DNA of 64,000 bases from JAEZJZ01 sp050949055. Lineage in GTDB: Bacteria > Bacillota > UBA994 > UBA5500. The position numbers and the translations under genes were made by a program. Below are positions 16,111-24,514 of this stretch, one piece after another (position 1 is the first letter of the stretch; each line of letters starts with the position of its first letter). The notes under the pieces were generated by a model. It was not told the DNA's origin. It did no database searches and saw only the letters and a program-made list of their open reading frames with translations. The stretch spans positions 124,001 through 188,000 of the forward strand of contig JBMNFA010000002.1 in assembly GCA_050949055.1 (NCBI GenBank), written 5' to 3'.

Positions 16111-17295
16111 CTAGACGGTTTGCCCATCCTTGATGATGGCAACGAAGTTCTGCTGGTCCTGCAGCAACTTAACGTCGTCCAAGACATTCCCCTTGACAAT
16201 CAGTATGTCGGCATACTTGCCGGCGGAAATGGACCCAATCTGATCGGCCCGGTCGCAGACCTGTGCAGCTACCGAGGTGGCGGCTGCCAGTGCCTGGGCG
16301 GGACTCATGCCGTATTCCACCATCATCTGGAGCTCCAGCGCGTTGCTGCCAGGGCGGTTGAGAGGCGTGCCGCAGTCGGTTCCGAAAGCGATGGCCACGC
16401 CGGCTGCCAGTGCCCGTGCGAAGCTGGCTCTGTGGGCCTCAAATACCCGGTTGGCCTTTTCCACCGCATAAGCAGGTATGCCCGCTTCGACGCCTCCTTT
16501 GACTATGTGGTAGGGGGCCACCAGCGTGGGCACCAGTGCCACACCCCGGTCAATCATCATCTGGATCACTTCATCGTCCAGAAAGATCCCGTGTTCGATG
16601 CTATCCAGGCCGGCCAGAACGGCGTTCTTGATGCCAGTGGTGCCCTGGGCGTGAGTGGCAGTCTTTCTGCCGGCTTTATGAGCTTCTTCCACCGCGGCCC
16701 GCATCTCTTCTATGGTCAGCTGCGGTGACCCCGGCTCCACCCCGGGAGTCATCACACCACCGGTGGCCATGATCTTGATCACTTCAGCCCCAGCCCGCAG
16801 CTGTTCACGTGCGCCTTTGCGCGCGTCATCGGCACCGTCCACCTGGCGGCCAGACATCCAGCCATGTCCTCCGGTCATCGTCAGCATCTGGCCCGAGGTG
16901 ATAATCCGGGGACCGGTCACGTATCCGCGGTCAATAGCCTGCTTGATGGAGATGTCTATGCAATTCCTGGTGCCCATGTTGCGCACGGTGGTGAACCCTG
17001 CTTTCAACAGGGTGCGAGAATTCTTAGCACCGCGCAAAGCCAGCAGGGCATCGGGCTCACCAGCTTCCCGGGAACTGTCGGCGTCGCCACTGCTGGTGAT
17101 ATGTACGTGACAATCGATCAGCCCGGGCAACACGGTACAGCCTTCAGCGTCGATTACAGTCATGGCATGCTCAGCCGGCAGTTGCTCAATCGGTAGCACT
17201 TCCTTTACCCGGTTTTCCTCGAGCACCACTGCCATTCCTTGCCGTAGACTTCCGCTGCCGTCAAACAGCCATCCACCCTTGATTACCTTAGTCAT
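16111..17295 (-). CDS. metal-dependent amidohydrolase (prolidase/imidazolonepropionase-like)
   Basis: 394 residues. The amidohydrolase metal ligands are readable: DCHVH after beta 1, a candidate carboxylated lysine in VIKIMATGG, histidines in KTATHAQG and DSIEHG, and the aspartate in FGTDCGT. The GGVMTPG loop is typical of the Xaa-Pro dipeptidase-like subgroup. It probably hydrolyses a dipeptide or cyclic amide in the cytosol. GGGGGA lies about 8 bases before ATG 17295. The phosphatase gene at 17310-17951 ends 14 bp upstream on the same strand, so the two are likely co-transcribed. Confidence 0.85.
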   Translation of the reverse strand: MTKVIKGGWLFDGSGSLRQGMAVVLEENRVKEVLPIEQLPAEHAMTVIDAEGCTVLPGLIDCHVHITSSGDADSSREAGEPDALLALRGAKNSRTLLKAGFTTVRNMGTRNCIDISIKQAIDRGYVTGPRIITSGQMLTMTGGHGWMSGRQVDGADDARKGAREQLRAGAEVIKIMATGGVMTPGVEPGSPQLTIEEMRAAVEEAHKAGRKTATHAQGTTGIKNAVLAGLDSIEHGIFLDDEVIQMMIDRGVALVPTLVAPYHIVKGGVEAGIPAYAVEKANRVFEAHRASFARALAAGVAIAFGTDCGTPLNRPGSNALELQMMVEYGMSPAQALAAATSVAAQVCDRADQIGSISAGKYADILIVKGNVLDDVKLLQDQQNFVAIIKDGQTV

Positions 17296-17309
17296 GTTTT
17301 CATTCCCCC

Positions 17310-17951
17310 TTATGTTTGCTTACTGTCATTTACACGCGCTTTTAGGTGACAAGTGGCGTTGATGCAGTGTGCCAGCCATCTCCTATGAGCCCGGTCATAC
17401 TCCAGCATGGAAATGCCCGTGTTCTTGAGCGAAATCCTCAACCCAAAGTCGACCGGGTCAATATCCAGCGTATAGGCGAGGATAGACCGGACCGGAACGC
17501 CGTGGGTTACCACACAGTAGCAGCCTTCCTCCATCGGCTCGATCACCCGTTGCCACCATGCGATCACTCGCTCGTAGACATCCGCGAAAGACTCGCCGCT
17601 GGGGCGACGGGTGTACATTGGCTCTTTCATCAGCGCCTGCCACAGATCCGGATACTGCTGTTCTGCTTGTTGATAGGTGAGTCCTTGCCACTGACCCACA
17701 TCCATCTCGCCTATACAGGGTTCGGTGTGCAGGGGGCAGCCCTGCAAGTCAGCTATCGGCTGGGCTGTTTGCATCGCTCGCTGCAGGTTGCTGCAATAGA
17801 CTCCGTCTATTTGCTCGTCTTGCAGCCAGGTTGCTACCAGTTGAGCCTGTCGTAAACCATGATGGTTCAGGGGAACGTCCAGTTTACCTTGCATGATTCC
17901 CTTGCGATTGTGGTCGGTTTCGCCGTGGCGTAAGAGGATAACCCGCGGCAA
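17310..17951 (-). CDS. histidine phosphatase family protein (phosphoglycerate mutase-like)
   Basis: 213 residues. The N-terminus carries the phosphohistidine motif LLRHGETDHN, followed by NLQRAMQTAQP with the conserved arginine, a glutamate in IGEMDVG, and the second histidine in VVTHGVPVR. This architecture covers cofactor-dependent phosphoglycerate mutases, CobC-like and broad-specificity phosphatases; the substrate is not determinable. TTG 17951 is preferred because the ATG 18 bases upstream is embedded in the GGAGGGAGG ribosome site. Confidence 0.85.
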   Translation of the reverse strand: MPRVILLRHGETDHNRKGIMQGKLDVPLNHHGLRQAQLVATWLQDEQIDGVYCSNLQRAMQTAQPIADLQGCPLHTEPCIGEMDVGQWQGLTYQQAEQQYPDLWQALMKEPMYTRRPSGESFADVYERVIAWWQRVIEPMEEGCYCVVTHGVPVRSILAYTLDIDPVDFGLRISLKNTGISMLEYDRAHRRWLAHCINATCHLKARVNDSKQT

Positions 17952-18134
17952 GAGACAACCTCCCTCCATATTGTTCTGTCCGTCAAATTACAGATTCCCA
18001 ACAAGTCCTGCGACAATATCTGCTCGGGCTGTTCTATATACTATTCCCGTTGAACAACCGAAACCCTGCAACTGACATGCCCATCAGGAACGCCTTCAGA
18101 GTGTTCTATTTGACACAAGGGTGCTGAATTGACG

Positions 18135-18161
18135 AACTGCAGGGCTATGCACCCTGCAGTT
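18135..18161 (-). terminator. hairpin at the end of the CNNM operon
   Basis: AACTGCAGGG / CCCTGCAGTT perfect 10-bp stem with a 7-nt loop, containing the stop codon of the downstream CNNM gene. No strong U-tract follows. 17970-18134 shows no gene. Confidence 0.5.
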
Positions 18162-19416
18162 GCTGTTTTTCTTTATAGATGCGCAATTTGGTGATACGAT
18201 GGCGGTCCGTTTCCGCTACCGTCAGGTGAATACCATATTGGGGAAGAGGGATCTCCTCGCCGGTTACGGGGATACGTCCTGATTCCAGGTAAGCCAATCC
18301 GCCGATGGTATCGACCTCATCGTCGGGCAGCTCTTCTCCTATCAGTTCGCTGACCTCATCGATGGGCAAGCGCGCGTCCACCAGCCAGGTATCATCGCCC
18401 AGCTCAACCACTTCGGCTTCCTCATCCCAGTCGTATTCGTCTTGAATCTCGCCGACGATCTCCTCCAAGAGATCCTCAATGGTCACCAGACCGGCGGTTC
18501 CGCCATACTCGTCCACCACGATGGCCATATGGATGTGCAAGCGCTTTAGCTCACGCAGCAGCTCGCTAGCATTCTTGGTTTGGGGCACGAAGTAAGCAGG
18601 GCGCATAATCTCCCTGATGGTCAGCTGCTCGCGGCCCTGCCAAAGCTGCAGCAGGTCTTTCAGATAGAGAATGCCAATAATGTTATCGATGGTGTCCTCG
18701 TAGACAGGGATGCGGGAAAAGCCCGATTCTGCCACCGTCTGCAAGACGTCGGCCAGCGGGTCGTCAGCAGCAACGGCCTCCATATCCACCCGCGGGGTCA
18801 TCACGTCTTTCGCTTGCGTATGGTTGGATTCCAGCACCCCAACGATCATGTCCCGTTCGGTCTCCAGCACCCCGCCGCCTTCTTCGCTCAGGTCCACCAT
18901 AGTCAAGATCGAGTCTTCATCCACGCCGTTGTGGTCGTCAGCGGGCATGCGCCGTCCCAGCAAGCGCGGAATCTGCACCAAGAGCAAAGCTAGTGGTCGG
19001 CAGGCGGAGTAGAACTTTTCCAACGGTTTGGCCACCCTGAGGGACCAGGCGACAGCGTTCTTGTGAGCCAGTCGTTTTGGCAACAGCTCTCCGAAAACGA
19101 GGATCAGGATCACCATTGAGCCGGCTGCCAGAGTTGCGCCGGAAATGCGTCCAAAGCTGACATCCCGTAGCAATACGGTGGCTAACACTGTGGAGAGCAC
19201 AACCGCAACGTTAGTACCAATCAGCAACACGCCCAGCAAGCACTGGCGATCCTTGAGCATGCGGTCGATACTCAGGGAGCCTTCTACCCGCTGATCGACC
19301 AAGTGTCTGACCGTCAGGTTGTCCAAGCGCACCAATGCAGTCTCAGAACCGGCGAAAACCCCGATCAATAGAAAGCTGACCAGCCAGAGGATGAAGGTGA
19401 GCACTATCCCTAGCAT
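18145..19416 (-). CDS. CNNM/CBS/CorC family membrane protein (hemolysin-like)
   Basis: 423 residues with the complete family order. An N-terminal CNNM transmembrane domain (about residues 1-190, with GSETALVRL near residue 24) is followed by a paired CBS domain (about residues 205-330, DVMTPRVDM to IEDLLEEIVGEI) and a C-terminal CorC_HlyC domain (about residues 345-420). Family members are linked to Mg2+ or Co2+ transport, with CBS domains binding ATP-Mg. It overlaps the upstream paralogue by 7 bp, so the two are translationally coupled and may form a heteromer. Confidence 0.9.
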   Translation of the reverse strand: MLGIVLTFILWLVSFLLIGVFAGSETALVRLDNLTVRHLVDQRVEGSLSIDRMLKDRQCLLGVLLIGTNVAVVLSTVLATVLLRDVSFGRISGATLAAGSMVILILVFGELLPKRLAHKNAVAWSLRVAKPLEKFYSACRPLALLLVQIPRLLGRRMPADDHNGVDEDSILTMVDLSEEGGGVLETERDMIVGVLESNHTQAKDVMTPRVDMEAVAADDPLADVLQTVAESGFSRIPVYEDTIDNIIGILYLKDLLQLWQGREQLTIREIMRPAYFVPQTKNASELLRELKRLHIHMAIVVDEYGGTAGLVTIEDLLEEIVGEIQDEYDWDEEAEVVELGDDTWLVDARLPIDEVSELIGEELPDDEVDTIGGLAYLESGRIPVTGEEIPLPQYGIHLTVAETDRHRITKLRIYKEKQQLQGA

Positions 19417-20444
19417 ACTGCCACCTCCATAGGCTCTGCTTCCACCACATCGTACTCGTCTTCGATCTCGCCGACAATCTGTTCCATTAGATCCTCCAGC
19501 GTGACCAATCCGAGAGTCTGACCGTTCTCGCTGACCACCAAACAGAGCTGGGCGCGCTTCTGGCGCATTTCCGACAGCAACTGGTTGGCCCGGCGGCTGG
19601 GTCGACAGCGCAAGACTGGACGGATTAGGTTTTCCAGTTTAGTCGTTTTCCGTTGATGGAGGTGAATCAACAGGTCTTTGGCGTACAGCAGGCCCACCAC
19701 ATGGTCCAAATCGCCGCGATAGACCGGTAGGCGAGAGTAGCCCTCGCTGCTGAGCAAGGTGATTACCTCGTCGATGGAAGCTCCTAAGGGTAGCGCCACA
19801 ATGCGCTCTCGTGGTACCATCACGCGACTGACCGGAGTATCATCGCTGGCGAAAATGCCATAGATCATCTCTCGGTCTTCCTGTCGCAGACTGCCTTCTT
19901 CCTCGCCAATGTTCACGGCAGTCTTGATGATTTCTTCCGTCACCAAAGGCTCTTCCTGTTCGACGCTGAAGCCTCCCGTCACCAAATCGGCTGCAAAGAC
20001 CAGCGGCCTCAGTAGGAAATGGGCGTAGTGCACCGGCTTCGCTACCCGAGAAGCAAAGCCCTCGGCGTTGGCAGTGGCAATGGCCTTAGGTGTCACCTCG
20101 CCGAAAACGAGCAATAGTACAGTGGCAATGACGGTAGCTAACAAACTCGCCACCTGCGCGCCATAGCTTCCCCCCAATAATGCCAACAAGCCAGTGGTCA
20201 CCAGACTGGTCAGCCAGATGTTGACCATGGTGTTGCCAATCAGCAAAGAAGACAGAACACGCGAACCATCGCAGAGCAGTGTCTCTATCAGCTGTGCACT
20301 TCTATTTCCCTTCTCTCGCATCTGACGCACCCGCACCGGGTTAAGCGAGAAGAGGGCAGTCTCAGAACCTGAGAAAAGAGCTGAGAAAGCCAACAGCACT
20401 GCGATGATCAATAATCGATACGTACTACCACCAGGGTCGTCCAA
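19410..20444 (-). CDS. CNNM/CBS family membrane protein lacking the CorC_HlyC domain
   Basis: 344 residues. The CNNM membrane domain (GSETALFSLNPVR near residue 28) and paired CBS domain (VMVPRERI to LEDLMEQIVGEIEDEYD) are present. The chain stops about 13 residues after the CBS pair, so the C-terminal CorC_HlyC domain found in its neighbour is missing. The reading frame ends cleanly inside the start of the next gene, which argues for a natural short form rather than a frameshift. TTG 20444 is chosen because GGGAGGGAG lies about 8 bases upstream and covers the alternative start. Confidence 0.85.
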   Translation of the reverse strand: MDDPGGSTYRLLIIAVLLAFSALFSGSETALFSLNPVRVRQMREKGNRSAQLIETLLCDGSRVLSSLLIGNTMVNIWLTSLVTTGLLALLGGSYGAQVASLLATVIATVLLLVFGEVTPKAIATANAEGFASRVAKPVHYAHFLLRPLVFAADLVTGGFSVEQEEPLVTEEIIKTAVNIGEEEGSLRQEDREMIYGIFASDDTPVSRVMVPRERIVALPLGASIDEVITLLSSEGYSRLPVYRGDLDHVVGLLYAKDLLIHLHQRKTTKLENLIRPVLRCRPSRRANQLLSEMRQKRAQLCLVVSENGQTLGLVTLEDLMEQIVGEIEDEYDVVEAEPMEVAVC

Positions 20445-20537
20445 GTGAAATCTCCCTCCCAAAACATCATTTTCTTGCCGCCTCGCGGGCGGATTTCTCC
20501 TGTTATAAAAGTAATATTCTACTCAGTGCAGTTAATT

Positions 20538-20553
20538 CCTGCTTTGGAGCAGG
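20538..20553 (-). terminator. weak hairpin after lysO
   Basis: Six-bp stem CCTGCT / AGCAGG directly after the lysO C-terminal gene. The 20445-20561 spacer also holds a CCGCC/GGCGG hairpin (20479-20493). Termination is uncertain. Confidence 0.3.
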
Positions 20554-20561
20554 TCCTTGTG

Positions 20562-21164
20562 TCAGATCAACCCAGCGAACAAAGGCACCAGCAAGGGAAC
20601 GAGACCGCTGAGCACTAACCCATTGACCAGTGCAATCAGAGTAGCTGTACTAGTGCCGCATCTGGAAATTATCGGCAAGGTGGTGTCCATGGTCGTCGCT
20701 CCACCAGGAGCGATGGCCGCTATAGGGTCAAGTCTCTTGGCCAGCCAGGGGATGCTGAGCATCGCCAGCACTTCCCGCAGCACGTTGCTCAAGAAGGCGA
20801 TTGCTGCCAAAGTTGTAAAGCCCAAATTGTTCAGAAGCACACCAGACAGGCTGTACCAGCCGAATCCGGCACCAACGCTGAGCGCCTCCCAGGTGCCAAG
20901 GGAAAGCAGCAATCCTGCCAGCAACGCGCCGAGCAAGCTGCCCAAAGCTCCCGTCAGGGGAACCAGGAATACTCGCCAACCCATTGCCAGCATCTTTCGC
21001 CAAACCTTGCGGTCGTCAGCCAGTTCAAAACCGATACCGAACAATAGCAAGTTCAGCGCCCATGGGCTTACTCTGGTAAAGACATCCGCATGATCTGGGG
21101 TGAGCCAAAATCGCCCCAACAGCAGTCCGCTACCGACTGCGAGGATAATCATCATCCCAGTCAT
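20562..21164 (-). CDS. lysO: lysine exporter LysO, C-terminal subunit
   Basis: 200 residues, six or so membrane helices, corresponding to the C-terminal two thirds of the E. coli LysO (YbjE) type exporter. Recognisable conserved stretches are GFGWYSLSGVLL, FLSNVLREVLA and PGGATTMDTTLP. It exports lysine across the cytoplasmic membrane in the characterised family. It overlaps the N-terminal subunit gene by 4 bp (ATGA-type coupling). A two-gene form of this exporter is common in Clostridia, so this is probably not a broken gene. Confidence 0.85.
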   Translation of the reverse strand: MTGMMIILAVGSGLLLGRFWLTPDHADVFTRVSPWALNLLLFGIGFELADDRKVWRKMLAMGWRVFLVPLTGALGSLLGALLAGLLLSLGTWEALSVGAGFGWYSLSGVLLNNLGFTTLAAIAFLSNVLREVLAMLSIPWLAKRLDPIAAIAPGGATTMDTTLPIISRCGTSTATLIALVNGLVLSGLVPLLVPLFAGLI

Positions 21165-21457
21165 AGCTGTTCTGTATGCTCTTGGGGCAATTGTTTGGCC
21201 CGTAGCCAGGGCACCAGCGGCAACAGCAGCAGTACGCTTCCTAAAATGGTAAGTAGGGAGAAAATTGAAGCAGCAAAGCCAATGCTAGCCAGCCCGGACA
21301 TCACCGTTTCATTGCTTCCCAGGCCGACTCCCATGCCGACCAGCAGGGCCAATAACCCCGCCGTGCTCAACCTGCTGACTGAAGAGCGCCAGCGATCTGC
21401 GCCGGGCAGCAAGCCGCAGGCAAAGCCGAGGCCCAGGGCGGCAATAATTGACCACAA
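21161..21457 (-). CDS. lysine exporter LysO, N-terminal subunit
   Basis: 98 residues with three hydrophobic segments (about residues 3-18, 31-48 and 58-84), matching the N-terminal third of single-chain LysO proteins (GLLALLVGMGVGLGSNE, typical of the DUF340 family). The start is TTG 21457 behind GGAGG at a spacing of 8. It is first in the lysO pair, with a promoter candidate at 21543-21572 and a perfect palindrome in the untranslated leader (21481-21499). Confidence 0.8.
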   Translation of the reverse strand: MWSIIAALGLGFACGLLPGADRWRSSVSRLSTAGLLALLVGMGVGLGSNETVMSGLASIGFAASIFSLLTILGSVLLLLPLVPWLRAKQLPQEHTEQL

Positions 21458-21480
21458 GTGCTACACCTCCTCAAGAAAAT

Positions 21481-21499
21481 ACATGTTCTGGGAACATGT
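21481..21499. repeat. palindrome ACATGTTC-TGG-GAACATGT in the lysO leader
   Basis: Perfect 8-bp arms with a 3-base centre, between the predicted lysO transcript start and its ribosome site. The same core recurs in the 70-bp units at 21898-22061, so it may be a shared operator or RNA hairpin. Confidence 0.7.
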
Positions 21500-21542
21500 T
21501 GCTTGTCGTGACAACTGTCGCCACAGAAGACAATCAACCCTC

Positions 21543-21572
21543 ATTATTTCACTTTCACAGCGCGGATGACAA
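21543..21572 (-). promoter_or_regulatory. sigma-A promoter of the lysO pair
   Basis: TTGTCA (21567-21572), 18-bp spacer, AATAAT (21543-21548) on the minus strand, about 86 bases before the first start codon. Confidence 0.55.
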
Positions 21573-21897
21573 GCACTTATACTGTCCAAAAGACGCCTTT
21601 TCAGGTCGTGGATCGAGCGGATGCTCACCTGGCAGAGGTTGCTGCCCCGCCAGTTCGCCTTGCTCCCTCAGAGCTGTCGGGACGGTGGCACCCGCCATCC
21701 GGAGCAGCAACTGTTGACTGAGAGCAGCTAAATGGAATGGGCTCCTCCTGTCGCAGCAAGGGTCCGTTTCTACGTATACATTGTGCCCGAGGCTGGTGGT
21801 TGCTTGCAGGAAGGAGTTGGTGCATACTGATTGTTGCAGCAGCAAGTGTTCTGGATTGGGCGCACTGCACCGGCGCAACAAACACCCGAACTGGCCA

Positions 21898-22061
21898 CAT
21901 GTTCCTCGAACGCGCAATCCGGCACATGCTGATGGTTATAGTTGCCACAATCACATGATTGACCCCGCATGTTCTTCGAACATGCAAGCAGTACATACCT
22001 GATTGTTGCTGCCGCAACAATCACATGATTGACCCCGCATGTTCTGCGAACATGCTGTGGT
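21898..22061. repeat. 70-bp tandem repeat with nested palindromes
   Basis: Two complete 70-bp units (21898-21967 and 21968-22037) and the first 24 bases of a third (22038-22061). Each begins with CATGTTC-N3-GAAC and the complete ones end CAATCACATGATTGACCCCG. Units 2 and 3 have perfect CATGTTC/GAACATG arms; unit 1 has a decayed right arm. Unit 2 also contains GATTGTTGC-TGCC-GCAACAATC. A related fragment lies near 21820-21845. The remaining part of 21573-21897 shows no gene. Confidence 0.85.
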
Positions 22062-22100
22062 AAAATGGGATGAAGACTAGCTGTAAAGGTGGTATGAGCA

Positions 22101-22805
22101 TTGTCGGACACGGTAGTCTATCAGGTGGCCACTGCGGCATACATTGCAGGTTATGCCCTGGGCTTCCTGTTATTCGGATTGCTTTGGATTAGGCTGTTCT
22201 TTCCAGGTAGTTTCAGCCTGCGTAGCCGAGTGGCATGGCCTTCCGTCACCCTAGGGGCACTCTGCATGCTGCTTACCTTGCGTATACAAGTGCCGATCCA
22301 AAGTTGGATCAACGGCAAAGGCGCTAGCCTGGGCTGGTCATTCTGGTTGGTGGGCAGCCTGTTGGTGCTGACCAGCGGAGTGGTACAGGAGGCGCTGAAG
22401 GCGATCGGTATAGCGGTTGTCAGGGTTCCAGTGGGCTGGGATGTAGACTGGCGCAGTCTGGGATTAGGCATCGGGCTGGGCTTTGGTGTATGGGAAGCTT
22501 GGCAATTGGTTGCCTGGCCTTTGGGCCTGGGGCGGCTGTGGTCTCCGGTCGCTGTCTTGGAGAGGTTTTCGGCCATCGGTCTGCACATTGGCTTGGCGGC
22601 CTTAATCGCCTATGGTTTCTCCAATAGGCGGGTGTTACCCTTTACCGCCTTGGCAGCAGTCCTTCACGCTGTCTGCAACTTCTCGGTGCTGCTATATCAG
22701 CAATGGTTGATCGGCTTCTGGGCAGTAGAGGTCTATATCCTTGTCGTCAGCTTGGCCACGCTATTCCTGGCCGGAAAGCTTTGGAGTAGGGCGAGGCAGC
22801 ATTAG
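22101..22805 (+). CDS. YhfC/PrsW-like intramembrane metalloprotease (predicted)
   Basis: 234 residues, about seven hydrophobic segments. The conserved polar residues sit in membrane contexts as in YhfC/PrsW families: a Glu in VVQEALK (residue 97), a Glu in GFGVWEAW (132), a Glu-Arg followed by His in LERFSAIGLHIG (154-162), and a His in AAVLHAVCNF (189). These would form a zinc site in the bilayer. The start is TTG 22101 with AAAGGTGG eight bases upstream. A TAAAAT at 22061-22066 just after the last CATGTTC palindrome may be its -10, which would place the palindrome over the -35. The substrate is unknown. Confidence 0.65.
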   Translation: MSDTVVYQVATAAYIAGYALGFLLFGLLWIRLFFPGSFSLRSRVAWPSVTLGALCMLLTLRIQVPIQSWINGKGASLGWSFWLVGSLLVLTSGVVQEALKAIGIAVVRVPVGWDVDWRSLGLGIGLGFGVWEAWQLVAWPLGLGRLWSPVAVLERFSAIGLHIGLAALIAYGFSNRRVLPFTALAAVLHAVCNFSVLLYQQWLIGFWAVEVYILVVSLATLFLAGKLWSRARQH

Positions 22806-22902
22806 CTCTTCCTGCCCCTCGCAGGAAATGCGAGCTGCCGAGGCGAAATTAGATCAGGTTCCTTAACAGGCATAATCTGAACGGATAGGAGGATGCGATT
22901 AG

Positions 22903-23244
22903 ATGAACATTTACGATATGGCACATGGTTTGGCGCGGGCACTGCGCCAACATCCCGACGTTTTGGCTATGGCAGAGGCAAAACGTAAGGTTGACCAGGA
23001 TCCGCACGCTAAGCAGATGCTGGATGACTTTATGGAGAAAAGCATGCAGTTGCAGATGCAGGAGATGAGTGGTGCGGAAGTTGATGAGGAGGCCAAGTCG
23101 CAGCTGAACAAACTGGCAGAGATTGTCTTCATGCACTCAGACATCCGCGAATTCCAGGAGCGTGCCATGCGGGTAGAACGCATGTTGCAGGATGTCTACC
23201 AGATTATCGGTAAAGCTGTCAGTCCGGAGCAATCGGACGACTAA
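22903..23244 (+). CDS. YlbF family regulator
   Basis: 113 residues, almost entirely helical and charged. It fits the YlbF/YmcA family: an N-terminal MAHGLARALRQHPDV, a central predicted helix, and a C-terminal DIREFQERAMRVERMLQDVYQII. In Bacillus subtilis YlbF, YmcA and YaaT form the Y-complex that affects RNA turnover, competence and sporulation. No partner is in the window. AGGAGG lies 11 bases before ATG. Confidence 0.85.
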   Translation: MNIYDMAHGLARALRQHPDVLAMAEAKRKVDQDPHAKQMLDDFMEKSMQLQMQEMSGAEVDEEAKSQLNKLAEIVFMHSDIREFQERAMRVERMLQDVYQIIGKAVSPEQSDD

Positions 23245-23328
23245 TCATAACAGAGCCGGGCTCGTGCCTGGCCGTTCGGTTGTGCGACATTTCCACTTAA
23301 GAACGCTCGGAAAGGCGGTAACTCTTGG

Positions 23329-24420
23329 ATGCTATCATGCGGAATCGTCGGATTGCCGACGGTAGGAAAGACCACATTATTCAATCTGCTTACGGGAGCT
23401 CATGTTGAGACGTCGAGTTTCTTCTCAGGCAAAACGAGTGCGAATATCGGCATAGCCAACGTGCCCGACCGACGCATCGATTGGCTGTCGCAGCTGTATC
23501 ACCCGAAGAAGACCACCTATGCCCAAATGCAGGTGATTGACGTTCCGGGACTGGTGCGCGGCGCCAGTCAAGGACAAGGGGTAGGCAACGCGTTCTTGGA
23601 CGGCGTGCGCCAAGTGGATGCGCTGATTCAGGTGGTGAGAGCTTTTCAAAACGATGACATAGTGCATGTGGAGGACAGTATCGATCCGCTGCGAGATATG
23701 GAGACGGTGAATTTCGAGCTGTTGATGGCGGATCTGGAGTTTGTGGACAAACGCATCACACGTATCAAGCAAGGCAAGAAGATCACGCCGGAGCAGACAG
23801 CGGAGTTGTCAGTGCTGCAGAAGTGCCTGGAGCACCTGGAACAGGAGCTACCTTTCTCCAACCTGGAGCTGTCTGCCGATGAAAGGCTGACGCTGCAAAA
23901 CTACACCTTTCTTACCGACAAACCCCTGATCGTGGTGGTCAATCTGGATGAACGACAGTTCTCTCAAGGAGACTATCCGGGTCGTGACCAACTGCTGGCA
24001 GTGGCTGCTACCAAAGGGCTGCCAGTGATCGAGCTCTGTGCACAGATGGAAGAGGAGATCAGCCGATTGCCAGCCGAGGACCGTCAGCTATTTCTTGAGG
24101 AGTTGGGCATCGACGAACCAGCCATAGACAAGGTGATGCGTGTATCCTATGACACCCTGGGGCTGATCTCGTTCTTCACGGTCGGGGAGGATGAGGTACG
24201 GGCCTGGACGATTGAGCGGGGCACCAATGCCAGAAGGGCTGCCGGAAAGATTCACTCGGACCTGGAGCGGGGATTCATCCGGGCCGAGACGATGAGGTAC
24301 GAGGACCTGCACGCTCTGGGCAGTGTGGCTAGGGTGCGGGAAGCCGGCAAGCTTTCCCTAGAAGGCAAGGACTATTTGGTTCAGGACGGGGACATTCTGA
24401 ACATTCGTTTCAACGTGTAA
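23329..24420 (+). CDS. ychF: YchF/OLA1-type ATPase
   Basis: 363 residues. The GTPase-fold P-loop reads GLPTVGKTTLFN, the G3 motif is DVPGLVRGAS, and the altered G4 is NLDE in place of NKXD, which is why this family prefers ATP. A coiled-coil insert (about residues 125-200) and a C-terminal TGS domain (ISFFTVGEDEVRAWT to ILNIRF) complete the family layout. It is a cytosolic, ribosome-associated stress-related ATPase. It follows ylbF by 84 bp and precedes nadE by 94 bp on the same strand. Confidence 0.95.
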   Translation: MLSCGIVGLPTVGKTTLFNLLTGAHVETSSFFSGKTSANIGIANVPDRRIDWLSQLYHPKKTTYAQMQVIDVPGLVRGASQGQGVGNAFLDGVRQVDALIQVVRAFQNDDIVHVEDSIDPLRDMETVNFELLMADLEFVDKRITRIKQGKKITPEQTAELSVLQKCLEHLEQELPFSNLELSADERLTLQNYTFLTDKPLIVVVNLDERQFSQGDYPGRDQLLAVAATKGLPVIELCAQMEEEISRLPAEDRQLFLEELGIDEPAIDKVMRVSYDTLGLISFFTVGEDEVRAWTIERGTNARRAAGKIHSDLERGFIRAETMRYEDLHALGSVARVREAGKLSLEGKDYLVQDGDILNIRFNV

Positions 24421-24514
24421 GCCGGGCAAGTCTGAACCTTGTGTGGTAGGCAGCAGCGGACTGCGTGCAGCCTTTAGATTGACGCACAAATTGAGTACTA
24501 GTGAGGTGGACAGC

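Noticed and set aside
21458..21900. Lysine riboswitch or T-box in front of lysO
   Set aside because: I searched both strands for the conserved lysine-riboswitch and T-box blocks and found none; only a sigma-A-like promoter and a palindrome are supported.
21625..22020. Several small frames within the 70-bp repeats, sharing a repeated CGVNHVIV word
   Set aside because: The protein-level repeat simply reflects the DNA repeat; no start signals, and frames on both strands are equally open.
21481..22054. CATGTTC-N3-GAACATG read as LexA boxes
   Set aside because: The half-sites are in the opposite order to the Gram-positive SOS box (GAAC-N4-GTTC), unlike the true boxes at 47838 and 47868.
21898..22061. 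CRISPR-like array
   Set aside because: The repeats are directly abutting 70-bp units with no unique spacers of constant size and no cas genes nearby.
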